A DNA stretch of 64,000 nt from Rhabditophanes sp. KR3021 (GCA_963281155.1 CAUJLY010000006.1:11143001-11207000), one strand, 5' to 3'; shown: positions 1 to 12,499, numbered from the stretch's first letter. Notes: generated by a model from the sequence alone, not told the origin. Numbers and translations are program-made.

Positions 1-553
1 ACTAATTAGAGTAAAATTTCTATCCTTCCACCTTATGACGTTAATACAAGATAAGCTTTTTGATGATACGATCAAGACAAAGACACTTTAAAATAACTTT
101 GCTATTATAACAGAAACTGTGGCCACTTTAAAGCCAAATGAAAAGACAATAAAAAATTCAAACTTACAGCTTTCTTTGCAACGAACTAATAGTATAAATT
201 TAAGATAAGAATTTAAAACAAAGTTTTATTAGTACAATTAATATAATTATCCCCTTTATTACCTGGATAAATATTAGTAAAGAATATTTGATTTGAAAAC
301 AAATGACTATACTTGTTATTCAGACATAAAACATCTTACAATTAATACATTTTTATATAAATAAACTCAATCAGACAAAAAACACCATTAAATTTTTTTT
401 ATTATATTAAAATACATATTTTTAAAGATTGAGGAAATGTTCATTCAAAATAATATTATTTTGTCCCATTTTTTTCTGTATTTAATGATAATTGTTTTAG
501 TTAGCTAAGCAAATTATTTGTTTAATATTTACTTGATTATAAATTAAATTAAA

Positions 554-1564
554 ATGATTGGCATAGGTAGGTGTAATTAATGGCAATAAAATTATTGAAC
601 AATAAATTTAGGAGCACAAATATACTATACCATATTTTTGATATTTGGAATCTTTTCAGTACTATTTTATATTGTATTCTTAATTTTCATTCTAAAAATG
701 CTAAAATCAAAAAATCCATTCTTCGCAAAAGAATTTTATGAAATAGTTATATTTGCAGGCATTATAGACATTCTTTATGTAATTGAGGAACTTTTTACAT
801 GGATAGCTTGCCAATTGCCATGGTTTAAAAGTTTTTATCTTAACTTTTTGATTGGATCAAATGGAGCAGGAGTGTTGGCAGCATTGAGTATGTGTCAAGG
901 CTTTTTGTCAACATTTTGTATTGCCATTATAGCTTTAAATAGGTTAACATCTGTATACTGGCCTCTTAAGTATGCTAAAATATGGCATTCACGGAACCTA
1001 TTTTTATTATTTGGATGGTCATTTATAATTGTAATGCCATTTTTTGTTTATATTTCAAGTCAACAAGCACATTATGTATACAATGCAGAAACCAATAGAA
1101 TGTTTGTGACATATGAAAAAACCAATTTCTCATTTCTTTATTGGCAATTTATTGGAATAGTTCATTTTGTAGGTATAATCTTAGTTGGGACAATGAATTT
1201 GCTGTTACTACGAAAAATAAGAAGAATAAGCAAAAGAGCAGTAAATGGTAGTTGTATTTCAAAAATGGAACTTAATTTAGTCATTTTTTCATTAGTTACC
1301 TTCATTATGTTGTTGATTTTTGTTATTGTAGATGTTTTAGCCTTGATTTTCATGTATTATCGTCAATATCTTATCATTAATATTATTTACTATCTATTAT
1401 TGCCTACAAGAATTGGATTAGGTATTTTGACACCATATGCATTAATTATAATTTCAAAAGAAATTAGAGTAAAGTTTTTTACTTTTGTTAGAATTAAGAG
1501 AAATTTTGTTGTTAATACAAGTAGTCAAGTGGCAAGAAATAAGATAAATATAGCAGTTATTTAA
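554..1564 (+). CDS. SRG-superfamily 7TM chemoreceptor, copy 1
   Basis: This is probably a chemosensory G-protein-coupled receptor of the nematode SRG superfamily (Srg/Srv type). I read two exons, 554-566 and 612-1564, giving about 321 aa. The tiny first exon encodes M-I-G-I-G and is joined in phase 1 over a 45 bp intron (GTAGG...TTTAG). The protein has about seven hydrophobic segments. After TM3 it carries NRLTSVYWPLKYAKIW, the family hallmark (N-R-x-T/S-S-x-Y-W/F-P-x-x-Y-x-x-x-W). It ends in a basic tail, as relatives do. The next gene downstream has the same exon pattern and very similar sequence, so the two arose by tandem duplication. The subclass (Srg or Srv) is not settled; the receptor call itself is firm. 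Confidence 0.85.
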
Positions 1565-1702
1565 TAATGGTATTATTATTTTGTCTAAATTTTTTGCTTA
1601 TAATCCAACAATTTGTATTATATTAAATATTTTTTGTACGCTGATAAAAATAAATCTTATTTTGTTTAATAACTGAAAAATTAAAATGTTCATATATATT
1701 AA

Positions 1703-2704
1703 ATGGTCGGTATAAGTATAGGTAAGTTAAATAGATTATAATCAAAATCAGCAATAAATTTAGGAGCACAGATATATTATATTGCACTTTTAATTTGTGG
1801 AATCATTTCGTTAATATTTTATTGTACATTTATAATTTTTATTCTTAAAATGTTAAAATCGAACAATCCAAACTTTTCAAAGGAATTTTATCAGATATTT
1901 GTAATTGGTGGTATTGTTGATATTTTGTATGTAGCTGGAGAATGTGTTGTTTGGATAATCGGTGAAATATCTTTATTTCAAAATTTTTATCTTAAAATAT
2001 GCGCTGAATTAAATGCAGCAAGTATATTGTCAACTTTAAGTATGTCTCAAGGATTCTTATCAGCATTTTTCGTGATTATTATATCTTTTAATCGCTTCAC
2101 ATCAGTCTATTTTCCATTTCAATATAATAATATGTGGAAGTCATGGAAGTTATCTTTATTAGTAGGATGGCCATTTGCGATTGTTATACCATTTTTTGTA
2201 TATGGTTCAAGACAGCACGTACAATTTGTATTAAACACCGAAACGAACACCTTATCTTTGACATATGAAGATGAAAATATTTCAAATTTTTTATGGCAAT
2301 GTAATGCAATTGTTCACTTTGCAGCTACAATTTTAGCCGGTACTATGAATTTTTTGTTATTAAAAAAAATAAAAAGCATTGGAAAAATTACTGCAAATGG
2401 AAATCATATTTCAAAAACAGAATTTAATTTAGCCATTTTTTCACTAGTTTCTTTTTCCATGTTGTTGATTTGTGTTTGTATAAGTATTTTAGGATATTGT
2501 CAACTATTTTTTTTGTTAAATATTTTATATTATATAGCATTACCTATAAGAGTTGGCTTGGGTGTCTTAGGTCCCTATGCACTATTCATTATTTCAAAAA
2601 AAGTCAGAAACAATTTTCTTGTTTTTATCAAAATTAGAAAAAATACTGTTATTATTACAAGCAATCAACTGGCAAAAAATAATGTAAGCATAGCAGTTAT
2701 TTAA
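1703..2704 (+). CDS. SRG-superfamily 7TM chemoreceptor, copy 2
   Basis: This is a tandem paralogue of the receptor at 554-1564. Exons are 1703-1721 and 1764-2704, about 319 aa. The phase-1 intron is 42 bp (GTAAGT...TTTAG) and sits at the same codon as in copy 1. The first exon reads M-V-G-I-S-I. The post-TM3 motif is NRFTSVYFPFQYNNMW, and the C-terminus ends in the same S-I-A-V-I style as copy 1. Seven hydrophobic segments are visible. A short intergenic stretch of about 140 bp separates it from copy 1, and both lie on the same strand. It is a putative chemoreceptor with unknown ligand; Srg versus Srv placement would need a tree. Confidence 0.84.
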
Positions 2705-2798
2705 TCATCGATGCACAACTGTATTCAGAGATGTCTAATAATTAAATTATTTTTATTACAAACTAAATCATGTACTAATAAAATATTTGTACTATAGT

Positions 2799-3218
2799 AT
2801 ATGAAAGTTCTACTATTTCATCTCTTCAATGGAAATTTGTTGGAATAGTTCATTTTGTAACTTTAATTTTTTGCCATTACAAAAAATAAAAAGTATTGGC
2901 AAGAATACAGTAAATAGAAATCAAATTTCAAAAACAGAATTTAATTTAGCCATTTTTCAGTAATTAATTTTATCATGTTGCTGATTATTATTGATGTAGA
3001 TATTTTAGCCCACATTTTTTTATTATCAAAAATATGTTTGGTTACAAAATATTTATTATGTGATATTGCCTACAAGATTTGGAATGGCAATTTTAGGACC
3101 ATATGGATTAATAATTTTAAAGGAAGTTCAAGAAAAGTTTCTTGCGTTTATTAGATTTAAGAAGAATGTTGTTATTAATAACAATTGTCAACTGGCAAAA
3201 AATAAAGTAGTGATATAA
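2799..3218 (+). pseudogene. decayed third SRG-type receptor copy (3' half only)
   Basis: No long frame is open here, but the DNA aligns by eye with the second half of the two upstream receptors. It has a TTTGTTGGAATAGTTCATTT block (TM5), AAAAATAAAAAGTATTGGCAAG, TTTCAAAAACAGAATTTAATTTAGCC (the loop before TM6) and a tail with AACTGGCAAAAAATAA ending in TAA at about 3216-3218. The segments fall in different frames with small deletions, and the first half (TM1-TM4) is missing. It is therefore a truncated and frameshifted tandem duplicate. Confidence 0.8.
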
Positions 3219-3362
3219 AATAATTTTATCACCAACCTGACACATCGCATGATTAAAAACATTTTTTGTAAATGAATATATTTCGCAATAAACATAATTT
3301 ATTTATAAAGTTGAATATAGAATAAGTACGTATTTTAAAAGTATTATCACGAATTAAACTGC

Positions 3363-3964
3363 TCAGCAAAATCCACAAGACTAAAAAAAATATTAATTAA
3401 TACGATTTAAAACCTACCAATCTACACTCCTTCAGCATCAATGGTTGGTAGGCTAGTAAACGTTTTATTAAAGTGTTTTTAAGTTTTAAAAAATTACCTG
3501 GATCATTGCACAATTCTTTCATCCCTTCACACCCTGATATAGTATCGAAACATGTTGAAGATGATGTAGGCAAGGTATAATCAGGATAATCAGGTTCTGC
3601 TGGTAAAGTTGGGCCAGTATACATAGCATTGCACTCATTGCACGTAAATCGACATGTAGTCATTGCCACTATAGTGTTTTCACAGATGCCTGCATCCAAA
3701 CAGTTTGAACCTGTATCATAACAAGGTTCTAAAATTAAAATAATGAATGTTATTTGACTGAATTATATACTTACTTGCAGTAGTACCCGTGACATGACAA
3801 AAACCACATGTTAATCTACAATTTTCTTGAACATACGGATTTTCCATGTCTGTGTCACAATATGGAGCCCACCATATACAATCGGGTGCAAGATCTTGAC
3901 AAATTTCTCCATTAATAGAATTTGTCAAAAGGATAGTAAAAAAGACAAAAATAATGATTCTCAT
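3363..3964 (-). CDS. secreted protein with three ShKT domains
   Basis: A small secreted protein of about 157 aa is encoded by four exons, 3775-3964, 3728-3498, 3452-3418 and 3380-3363 (minus strand), with introns of 37 to 46 bp. Residues 1-19 form a signal peptide (MRIIIFVFFTILLTNSINGE). Three six-cysteine ShKT units follow: one starting C-Q-D-L-A-P-D-C and ending CRLTCGFC, one starting C-Y-D-T-G-S-N-C and ending CRFTCNEC, and one starting C-F-D-T-I-S-G-C. The third is completed only after two splices and ends ECRLSCGFC-stop, the usual position for a terminal ShKT. Nematode ShKT proteins are secreted and often expressed in gut or glands; the role here is unknown. A TATA box (3997-4004) and a TTGATAA site (4020-4026) lie just upstream. 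Confidence 0.85.
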
Positions 3965-3996
3965 AATTATTATGAGATATTTAGCTTACAACAGTC

Positions 3997-4026
3997 GTTT
4001 TATACTTTTGATAAAATCGTTATCAA
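3997..4026 (-). promoter_or_regulatory. TATA box and GATA-type site of the ShKT gene
   Basis: On the minus strand a TATAAAAC element lies about 33 bp before the ATG of the triple-ShKT gene, and TTGATAA lies just further upstream. Assignment is by position and motif only. Confidence 0.5.
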
Positions 4027-4553
4027 TCCTTTATTACAGTTTATCACTATTTTAAATGTGTTCAGGACTCCAGCAGGCTTATCTACAGATAGAAGGAGCG
4101 ACATCAAGCAACAACAAGGTAGTAACAACATAGTAGCAAGATAACATGTTTATTATGATAAATAGGTACATAGAATGACACATAAATATACATAAGACAT
4201 CTAATCTACATGTAAGGTATTCACCCTTAACAATAGGGCGAATGATAATGCACCCGATTATAATTAAATCAAAAAATAATATTATAGTAGTTAACAGTTA
4301 TTTTTATTCGTTGATGTCTATGATATAGAAAAACTTTTTATTAGGTTTACAAAATGATTATAGCATTCTATACTATAAAAGAGATGAAAAATTATGCAAT
4401 TAAAAATAATATTGTTTCGCTTAATTGTATTAAAGAATTAGAAACCTAATTTATTGCTTCTGTGCTTTTGTTGCAGTCTTAAAAAACAATTCATTGATTT
4501 TTGAAGCTCAAACGCATTTAGAATATTTTGACTTTCAATAATTCTTTTTGGTT

Positions 4554-5537
4554 TTATTTGACCACACACTTTTTGCTAAAATGAATGTTAGTAACAATTT
4601 TTTTTCCTTTATTTTGGAAGCATGAAAGTTTACAAATATAATATTTCCATATAAAAAATTGACCTGTAATAGAAGTATAAAATACAACGAAGACAGATAT
4701 TAACTGAGCTATAACCATTTGTAAATTAGTATGGAAATCAATGTTAGCTAAAAATGAGAATCCCAATATTGCAATAGGAACTGCAAAAAAACACACGGGA
4801 AAAATAATTTGGATTACAAGCATTATCACAGCTGTTCTATATTTTCTATAAGAAGTTTGATGTTTTGATTTTTTTAAAGCTTGCAATTCCTTTCGTATTT
4901 TCCAAAAAAAATACGTTATAAGAGAAGAAAACATCAAACCCATTGCTACAATAGCTATATTTGCAATAAGTAAAAAATAAGTATTGATATTTGAATTCAT
5001 TACAATAATTTTGGGAATCTTTTGAAGAATCAGTTTATATTGTAAATATTGCTTTAATAAATTTGTTTGGTGTTCTTCTTCACAACTAAAAAATATCATA
5101 AACAAACAAATAAGTAGGATACTTAATGCAAATGAAAACAAAAATAAACATTTGTATAAAGCATTTTCTTTTGCCAAATGTTTTTTGCTGCAAATGGATC
5201 GAAATATTGTATAATATTGAATTGTTAAACCTAAAAAATGTACATATGAGCCTATAAACATACTTGTAAAAGCTATTCTAACTCCATAATCTCCTAAATA
5301 TATTGAGTAACCTTGGATTCCAACTGCTGGCATTGGAAAGAGATAATAACCATTCATAAACAATCCGCCAGATATCGAAAGAATAATATCTCCAAATCTC
5401 CCATACATCATTGATTTTACTGAATATTTCATTTCTTCAGGAGTTTTATAAATTAACACATAAATTGACACAGCATTTATGGTGATAGAAAATATAGCAA
5501 AAGTAAAGTGCATATAATAGAGAACTTCAAAATCCAT
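4554..5537 (-). CDS. Srh-like (Str superfamily) 7TM chemoreceptor
   Basis: This single-exon reading frame encodes a seven-transmembrane protein of about 327 aa. I start it at the ATG giving MDFEVLYYMHF; an upstream in-frame ATG at 5564 adds nine residues. The N-terminal third carries I-Y-V-L-I-Y-K-T-P-E-E-M-K-Y-S-V-K, the loop-1 motif typical of Srh/Str-type nematode receptors (K-T-P-x-x-M). The rest alternates hydrophobic segments with short loops and ends in a basic, Cys-containing tail. Unlike its neighbours it has no visible intron. It is probably a chemoreceptor; ligand and cell are unknown. The Srh class is my best guess from the loop-1 motif, and Sri or Str are alternatives. Confidence 0.7.
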   Translation of the reverse strand: MDFEVLYYMHFTFAIFSITINAVSIYVLIYKTPEEMKYSVKSMMYGRFGDIILSISGGLFMNGYYLFPMPAVGIQGYSIYLGDYGVRIAFTSMFIGSYVHFLGLTIQYYTIFRSICSKKHLAKENALYKCLFLFSFALSILLICLFMIFFSCEEEHQTNLLKQYLQYKLILQKIPKIIVMNSNINTYFLLIANIAIVAMGLMFSSLITYFFWKIRKELQALKKSKHQTSYRKYRTAVIMLVIQIIFPVCFFAVPIAILGFSFLANIDFHTNLQMVIAQLISVFVVFYTSITGQFFIWKYYICKLSCFQNKGKKIVTNIHFSKKCVVK

Positions 5538-6792
5538 ATCTGACGCTTTATACAAAATCAGCACATCAAAAATTATTTAATGAAAGTGTTGTGCATTCCT
5601 TGTAAATTATTTTTTAAGAATGTCTTATCATACGTACACAGATTATTATTCTTGAATATATGTATTCTCGGGTACAAACGAATCATTGAATCAAAAAATA
5701 TACAGACATAACAACTTTTCATTAAAATTTTGAATAGATTCATTGTTGCGAAATTGCATATAAATATTCATAATTAATGACAATATTATTTTTCTCATAA
5801 TCTCAATATTTGTATCTGTCTAAATTTGTATTTGCATAAATGATACAAAATATACATGTTAAATGAAGAATATGAATGGTAGATTCTTGTACTAATAAAT
5901 AGATATAGAATACTAATAAACACGTGTATGGGGATGTTTATTCACAATAGATTATTATCAAAGTAAAATAAAAGTGTGTGTCATATTAGAAATCTGCCTA
6001 TAAGGTATATCCTATTTTAGAGAATCTCTCTATAAGGGATAAATAAAAAATTTGGTTGGTTTTAGCGTTAAACTCCATCTTTTATTTGAGTTTTAGAGAC
6101 ATTCTATAAGAAACACTTTTTGGAATTTTTAGTGTAAATTTATCTGCCTATAAAAGACAAAATCACAATTTGCTTGTTGTCGTGGTTTTTATACACTTTG
6201 TTTCAATTTGATTTCTAAGGCTATTTTGACAAAATAAACAATAATAATGATCTTTCAGGATCATTTTTAAAAAGTAGGTAATTTTCTCCTTTATATGCAG
6301 ATTCTAAACTTCGATACGTTAAATATAAAGAATAAATATACATCGTTAAATTTAATTGACTTACCTAATAAAATGTCAAAATCCAGCTGAAGCAGCATTT
6401 CCATTTTAGGAACTAAGTATATTTATGATTGCAAATACACCCAACACCCTGGAAAACCGTTTAGTAATAGAGTATATACATCTGCTAAATATCGATCATA
6501 CTTTTGCATGCCAATAATTTGCCTTCACTAGGCAAAGTAATTCGATATGAATCGTTTTATTTACACAATGTCCATGTTATCATTTTTGGGTACAAAAGAT
6601 AGTCAATTAAAACGTCATTATAATAAATCTTATCACAAAACATGCTAATGCTTTATTGATAAACCTTGTTCTAAGTTATGATCGATTAAAATTAGATAGG
6701 ATGAATAATAATTATCTATAATTAATGAGCACGAATTCGTCCCAATAATAACATATATAGCATTCCCTAAATCTTTATTAGAAAAGGTGCAG
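5538..6792. other. intergenic, AT-rich, with short degenerate repeats
   Basis: No coding signal is visible. Between about 5990 and 6160 a short phrase resembling TCTGCCTATAA recurs four times in degenerate form at irregular spacing. The last part holds the promoter of the gene at 6861. Confidence 0.4.
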
Positions 6793-6830
6793 CTGATAAC
6801 AGGATACAGCTTTCATTTTGGGTATAAAAC
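6793..6830 (+). promoter_or_regulatory. TGATAA site plus TATA box of the IgGFc-like gene
   Basis: CTGATAA at 6793-6799 is followed by TATAAAAC at 6823-6830, 31 bp before the ATG at 6861. This spacing fits a core promoter with an adjacent GATA-factor site. Confidence 0.55.
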
Positions 6831-6860
6831 GTCTCAAAAAGATGCGAATAATATCATATA

Positions 6861-8344
6861 ATGTTTCCAAATTTAGTCGCTTTACTTGTACTTGGATTGG
6901 TGTGCAATCTAGGAGATGCCGTTGACTCAGACGGAACTGACTTTGTATTTTCTTATGCTCAATATTCTGAGACTCCATTTGCAAAAACTGCCACTGCCTC
7001 TGTTATTGTGATTCCATCGATTAATGCACCAACTTATTGCAACTTTTCGTACCTTCAAACTACAATTTTAAAACAAACAACTCTCGTTACTGTCCCGGTT
7101 TTTGGAAAAAATAATGAGGTAAATTTAGGAGAATAAAATATAAATTAACAGTATGTATTTAGTACTCATTTAACTTTAATGATGTCGTATTAAACCCATA
7201 TTACGAGCCTTATGAAGTTATGCAAGAAATAGTTGCTGATTTTAGAATCTTTGCCAAATGTACTCAAAAAGTTAAACTAATCGGAAGGATATCTGATCCA
7301 TTAAACTCATATGGAGACTTCTTCCTTATTCCTTCCTTGACTCTTGCCGCCACCAAATACGTCCTTGCAATGCCATCTTCCTCTGCATATAGATTGGGAT
7401 CTCTTTCCTTTTTACCTGTATCCAAGGCAGGAGACATAACCATCACCGTGATGGCATATGTAGACAACAATCCATATGGACAGCTACAGACCTTCACCTA
7501 CGACACAGCTGTCGGAAAAGATCAAAGTTTTATTAGTTTTATGTTTGATGAATTCGTAAATTCCTCAGTAGTCATTACTTCCAGCACACCAATGATGATT
7601 CTCTTATCTGCACCTTCCGTAACCACAAGTCCACAACCTACTTCATATTGTGGAAAAACTTGTTTCCAAGATTACGTTGCATTCATGCCAATTGGAAGTA
7701 GCTTGAAAAAGTGTGGATCAACCACAACGCTACCCGAAGAAAGATTCATTACGCATCATTATGCATCGAGAATTTATGTTTCTCCTCCACATGTAGATGA
7801 CTCATGCAATGATAATTCTAAAATTACTGTCTATGATGATATCACCGATTTAGCTGGAAGAGCAGTTCCAGTTAGTAAGAGTGGTGCCACTGCCATTTCA
7901 TTGATCAACAAAAATCAGACTGGCTTCTTAACTTATGAAGGAGAAATGTCAACTTATAGACTTGGCTCGATCGTTCAAGGAGATGGCATGACTGCTTTTG
8001 GTCACTTTGCTAGTTATCTTCCCAGCATCCAAGAATGGATTACTGGACCAACTCAATTTTACACATTAGCTAAAGATTGTGTCCTCGAACTTTACATCAG
8101 TGCACCAGTCATTAACCTCAAATTCGTAACAATTGATGGCATTCCATTGGCAAATTTAAATCACACTGAAACATACATAGACTTGTTTGATAGGAACTTG
8201 ATGCAATATGTAATTCCAATTCAAGGTTATGGAGTACATTCACTTGCAAATGGTGCTGGCACTTCTGTTTCATTTGTTGTGTGCAAAAATGTCAATGGCA
8301 TTCACAATGCTGCAGGATATTTGACAGGTTTCAATAAATTCTAA
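6861..8344 (+). CDS. secreted IgGFc-binding-domain-like protein
   Basis: Two exons, 6861-7118 and 7163-8344, encode about 479 aa, joined in phase 0 over a 44 bp intron (GTAAAT...TTTAG). A signal peptide (MFPNLVALLVLGLVCNLGDA) precedes a D-S-D-G-T-D-F start motif. That motif resembles the beginning of IgGFc-binding-protein N-terminal domains, which bind or line extracellular mucus-like material in animals. The body is rich in beta-type residues, Pro, Thr and Ser, with scattered Cys, and ends A-A-G-Y-L-T-G-F-N. The same start and similar C-terminal phrases recur in the gene at 42674-44277 and in fragments at 28012, 42061, 44806 and 55993, so this is an expanded local family. The domain name is by recognition of pattern; the biological role is not known. 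Confidence 0.7.
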
Positions 8345-9132
8345 TTAAGTATAAATAAAGTTTTTATAAGTCGGTGTTAAAGTTATTAAGTGATTAAAGA
8401 ACAGATATAATAAGTTTTTCACATGTCTTAAGCTAAATGCGTGTTAGATAGTTTCAAGCAAGATGAAATGCCGATAAAAAGTATGCTTCCCATAGATGGC
8501 ATGCAAAAACGTTTACATACATATGCAAATTATTCCTGCGCATAAATACATCTAAACCGTATCTAAAGCAATGTCAAGAGGAAGGCAAAGTTCAAAACAC
8601 TTCGGTATAAATCGTTCGCTTCATTAATAGAAATGCAAACTGTATTAAATATTTTTACTTTAATTAAAAAGGAGTAAACTCCATAAGAGTATTGTATAGA
8701 TACTTGAGAATAGTGATAAAGATTTGTTTATTAAGTGTGTTAGTATATATACATAAATGCAATTATTGCTTTTTATAATTAATGTCTTTAAATAGCTTAC
8801 ACAACATAGGTTATTTTTGAAATCATAGTTTCTTAATATAAATTAAACTTTTTATTGTAAAGGCTATTCAAATTGTTAGTCATTCACGGAGTATATTACA
8901 CATTTAAAAGGTAGAAAACAATTTTAATCAAAGAATAGTAAATAATTTACGTTTTCCAACAACGTATTTTTATTTTTTCAATTCATGGGTTATTTTATTA
9001 CAAATTTCCTGTAGTACAAATAGACAAATAAATTATTTGAAAGAATTCCCAGCATCATTAATGCAGGGTGTGAATTTGAGGAAACGTCAATCAAATAGAT
9101 ATAATTATCCATTCGACTTAATATTACAACGC
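8345..9132. other. intergenic, no gene seen
   Basis: AT-rich DNA without a convincing frame, splice pair or RNA structure. The last part abuts a decayed receptor fragment on the minus strand. Confidence 0.4.
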
Positions 9133-9339
9133 CTAAGTTACATTATTATTTTTAAAATAAATTTCATCGCTTTCTTCTCTTGTAATTTGTGTGATTGTCC
9201 AAAGAGAAGGGATTATAATGTATAAAATGATAAAGATTGAAAATATGCATTTATCAAGAATATCATATTCATGAAATCTTTTCCGTCTAACAAAAATATT
9301 TGCCCTTCCAGAAACATCCATAACAACAGATAAGAGCAT
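9133..9339 (-). pseudogene. fragment of the unrecognised 7TM class
   Basis: The minus-strand frame reads V-S-G-R-A-N-I-F-V-R-R-K-R-F-H-E-Y and later I-T-R-E-E-S-D-E-I-Y-F, ending N-N-V-T-stop. The intact genes at 16247-17412 and 29858-30910 have matching phrases (G-R-S-N-I-M-V-R-R-T-K-F and T-R-E-R-L-E-D-I-Y-F with N-V-T-Q-F). Here the frame stops right after N-V-T, and no matching TM segments follow. It is a piece of TM3-TM4 and the following loop from a dead copy. Confidence 0.75.
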
Positions 9340-9399
9340 AACTACAAAGTTACAATAAAAATAGCATTAAATATGTAGTTAGAAAAGACTGATAATGCC

Positions 9400-10522
9400 A
9401 GGTAATTGCCGACTAAAGAAATGGACATGACGATTGTGCTTATTAAATCAAATGTAGAATTGAAAATACTAAAAACAATAATGATTAATTTATAAAAAAA
9501 ACAATCCAAGTTTAGTTTATTTACAAATATTTGTTATAAATAAAATACAAAGAAGAGCAAATGTGTTTTCGAATGTCTTATAAATGTTGCCTATATTTTA
9601 ACCAAATTGCTTATTAATGGGAACTATTGCAGTAAACGCATCATAATAAATATTAAAAGTTTAATGTCTAATATATTTTCAGTAGAATTTGGGCCATTTC
9701 GACCTTTTGCAAAGTATTATTTTGTCTTAACCAAGTACAGTTTATCAATTATAAAATGTGTGCGTTAATATTTGATGATAAATTGGCAAGAACAGACATA
9801 GTTTTGATTCGTGAGCTGGATTCCCCTACTATTAATTCCAAAGTTTCGTAAACTAGTCCTAAACGCAGTTTTTAAAATGCATTACGGTATTAATTTATTG
9901 AATCACATTTTGCTGATAAATATGTAGTTCTTATATACGCAAGAATTAAAGACATGAAATTTTTAGACAATAGCCTTTCTAACATGTGCATTAAATCATC
10001 TTATTGATATAGGTCCTTGTTCTGCAGTAATTTTTACGAGGTTTATGTCAGACGTGAAATATTTAGATATTTTTTTCTCAAAATAAATTTTAAATTCTGA
10101 TGCATCTTTTCACGGATTATAAATTGTCGTGATAAAAACTACATATATGACTCTAATCAATTGCTGGTGAACTAATTTAAAATTTTATAAAATCAATTGT
10201 AAAGCTAAACATTCGCATGTTCAATTCGTTAATAATCGCAGTCGAGGAAAGTTTTGTTGGTTGATTAAATCTTTTTCTGCTTCATTAACCATATAGAACA
10301 ATCAAGTAGATTAAAAGTTACAATAATAAAACAAGCCTTTCACTATCTATTAGCATGTGAATATATGGACAATTAATGGCATTTTCACATCTCTTTTAAT
10401 AGAACTATTCCTGAAACCAACCGCCAATTCAAACTCCCCCTTCATAATACTCACACTATTATGTTGCGAATCAAGAGTTTGTTTGAGGCACATTCTATGT
10501 GATTGGTCGTTATAATTACTAC
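9400..10522. other. intergenic, no gene seen
   Basis: AT-rich non-coding DNA. The only supported element is the promoter of the gene at 10592: a TATATAAA box at 10523-10530, about 60 bp before its ATG. Confidence 0.4.
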
Positions 10523-10591
10523 TATATAAACCAAATTGAAACTCATTCATTCACCACATTTCTTGCTTAGCACGTCACATCCTTCTCAATC

Positions 10592-11787
10592 ATGTCTTTT
10601 GTTCCACCTTACTACCAACAATTACAACAATCTACCTTCAGATACAACAATTTGTATACTGAAAATTACCAATTTTCTGTCCAGTTTACCGATTACATTG
10701 TAAATAATAAAAGCGTAAGTTTTTGAATCTATCAATTTTGTTAATAATGTCAATGATTTAGGTTGCCACAAAGATCGATTTGGAGCCAAATGATATCAAT
10801 GGTCTTTATTTTTCACGTTTTTTTACAAATGAACTTCTCATTGATTATCATGTTGGAAACAAAACGATCACCCAATCTCTTCCTCAAACTATTCAAACTT
10901 TGAGTGGGATACTTAGAAACATATGTGATGGCAAAACAACTCATACTCTACAAACAAAATTGTTTCCCACTTATCTTAACGTTGAATTCCAAGAATCAAT
11001 TAAATCAACATTCAATGAACATATTGTTACTCTTTTTTCTATGTCATTTCAAAAAGTAAGAGGTAATCAAAATGTGGGATTTCCAAATGTTATTCCCCAT
11101 AATGACACTCAATTCGGGCCGGGACATTCCGCAGCTGTACCTGGATTTAGTTCATCAGCAAGACCTCCTTTCGTCCCTGCTCCCCCACCATTTGTACCAA
11201 GAAATGTAGATACTCATGTAGTAAATGAATTGAATTGGTTTAAGAATAAAGTTGCTGTGTTGGAAGAAACAGTCAAAGATAAAGACAAAAAAGTCCAAGA
11301 GTATAAAAAGAAATTGTCAAACGTGACTAAAGAATGCTTGTCAAAGGATGATGAAATAGCTGAAATAATAAAGCATTTTAAAGCAGAACGAGAAATGATT
11401 AAAAACGAATTGAACGAATGTAAACAAGATTTTGCCATAGCTTGCTTAGAGAAGAAAGAATTACAACTAAAAATTGATAAATTGATAGACGAAATTTCTT
11501 ATTTTGAAGAAAAAGACAATGAAAGCAATTCTTTTATCACCTTTGAGTCTGATGATTTGAATAAATGGCATGAAATCGAAAAACCGTTTGAAAGTGAAAT
11601 GAATAAGGTGGTTGAAAACTTTGATAAAATCATTTTGAGCAATCAAAATCCTAAATCTGTTTCTAAAAAACAAATGGACTATGTAGCTGCTGATCCTCAG
11701 GCACAAATGGATATTGTGAATGATATACTCGCTCGCTTTTCCAAGGAAAATTTGAAGAATCTTAGAAGTGTCCTTAAAAAGAATTAG
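10592..11787 (+). CDS. coiled-coil protein of unknown function
   Basis: Two exons, 10592-10714 and 10762-11787, give about 382 aa, joined in phase 0 over a 47 bp intron (GTAAGT...TTTAG). The start MSFVPPYYQQLQQ lies 62 bp after a TATATAAA box. Residues 1-110 look globular. A Pro-rich stretch follows (S-A-R-P-P-F-V-P-A-P-P-P-F-V-P). About 110 residues with heptad-like Leu/Ile/Val spacing and many Lys/Glu come next, a coiled coil, and the acidic tail ends L-R-S-V-L-K-K-N. No signal peptide or catalytic motif is visible, so it is likely an intracellular scaffold or adaptor. I do not recognise the family. The protein at 62982-63956 has a comparable layout (MSFF start, low-complexity middle, coiled-coil end), but I see no clear sequence identity. 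Confidence 0.8.
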
Positions 11788-11836
11788 GAATATCAAATTA
11801 ATGTCACAAATTCTTTATTATTAAAACATACTAAAT

Positions 11837-12355
11837 TTAGGTATGTAAATGAATATGCTCATGAAATGTACAACTATTTAAGGATCTAATGTCATTATTT
11901 CTTAAACAATTCAAAATATTCTCTTTTATATTATTTTGAATAAAAAATAAAAACAAAGGTCTTCCTAACACTATTTTGACTTTTCCATAAATTTCATCGC
12001 CTACAACATCGTCCACCTCTCCACCGTCAACAAAAACAAAGTTGATAATCGTCATTCTATTCAACACTTCATGGATTTGGTTAAATGTTTCGACGTTGAT
12101 TTTCGCTACACATAAACCCCATCTTGCTTTTAATGAAGTAATTGATGAGGACATGTGAATTTGTCTTTATCGCATCACTTTTCGTTTCAAATAGTAAATG
12201 TCCAAACCAAGCTTTAAATGTTTAGTCATATCTTTAATAAGAAATCGAGCAAATGATAACTTATTATCTTCACCACCTTGTTTTTCATTAATAACTGTAG
12301 TCATTTCAATTGATGATCCAAAAATAATATAACTTGATTTATAATTATTCGACAA
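11837..12355 (-). pseudogene. possible broken gene, two same-frame ORFs split by one stop
   Basis: Two minus-strand ORFs of 62 and 105 codons lie in the same frame, separated only by one TAA (12167-12169) and four codons. The first starts with TTG, not ATG. Joined, they would give about 170 residues with no recognised domain; the second half has an acidic patch (V-D-G-G-E-V-D-D). I found no GT-AG pair that removes the stop and keeps the frame. It could be a gene with one nonsense change or chance open frames. It lies immediately downstream of the REXO1-like gene on the same strand. Confidence 0.35.
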
Positions 12356-12499
12356 GATTACAATTATATAAGTTCAAAAACAAATTTACTCAAGATACAT
12401 CAAAATTTCCTTCCAAGATTTTTACTAGATATAAACCACAAAATATAACCAAACATTTATTTAGTTTAAAAAACGATGTAAAAAGAAGTATTAAATTAA

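Noticed and set aside
3827..4144. 105-codon plus-strand ORF
   Set aside because: It overlaps exon 1 of the triple-ShKT gene in antisense and has no domain or start context.
7264..7497. 77-codon minus-strand ORF inside the IgGFc-like gene
   Set aside because: Antisense shadow of a well supported exon.
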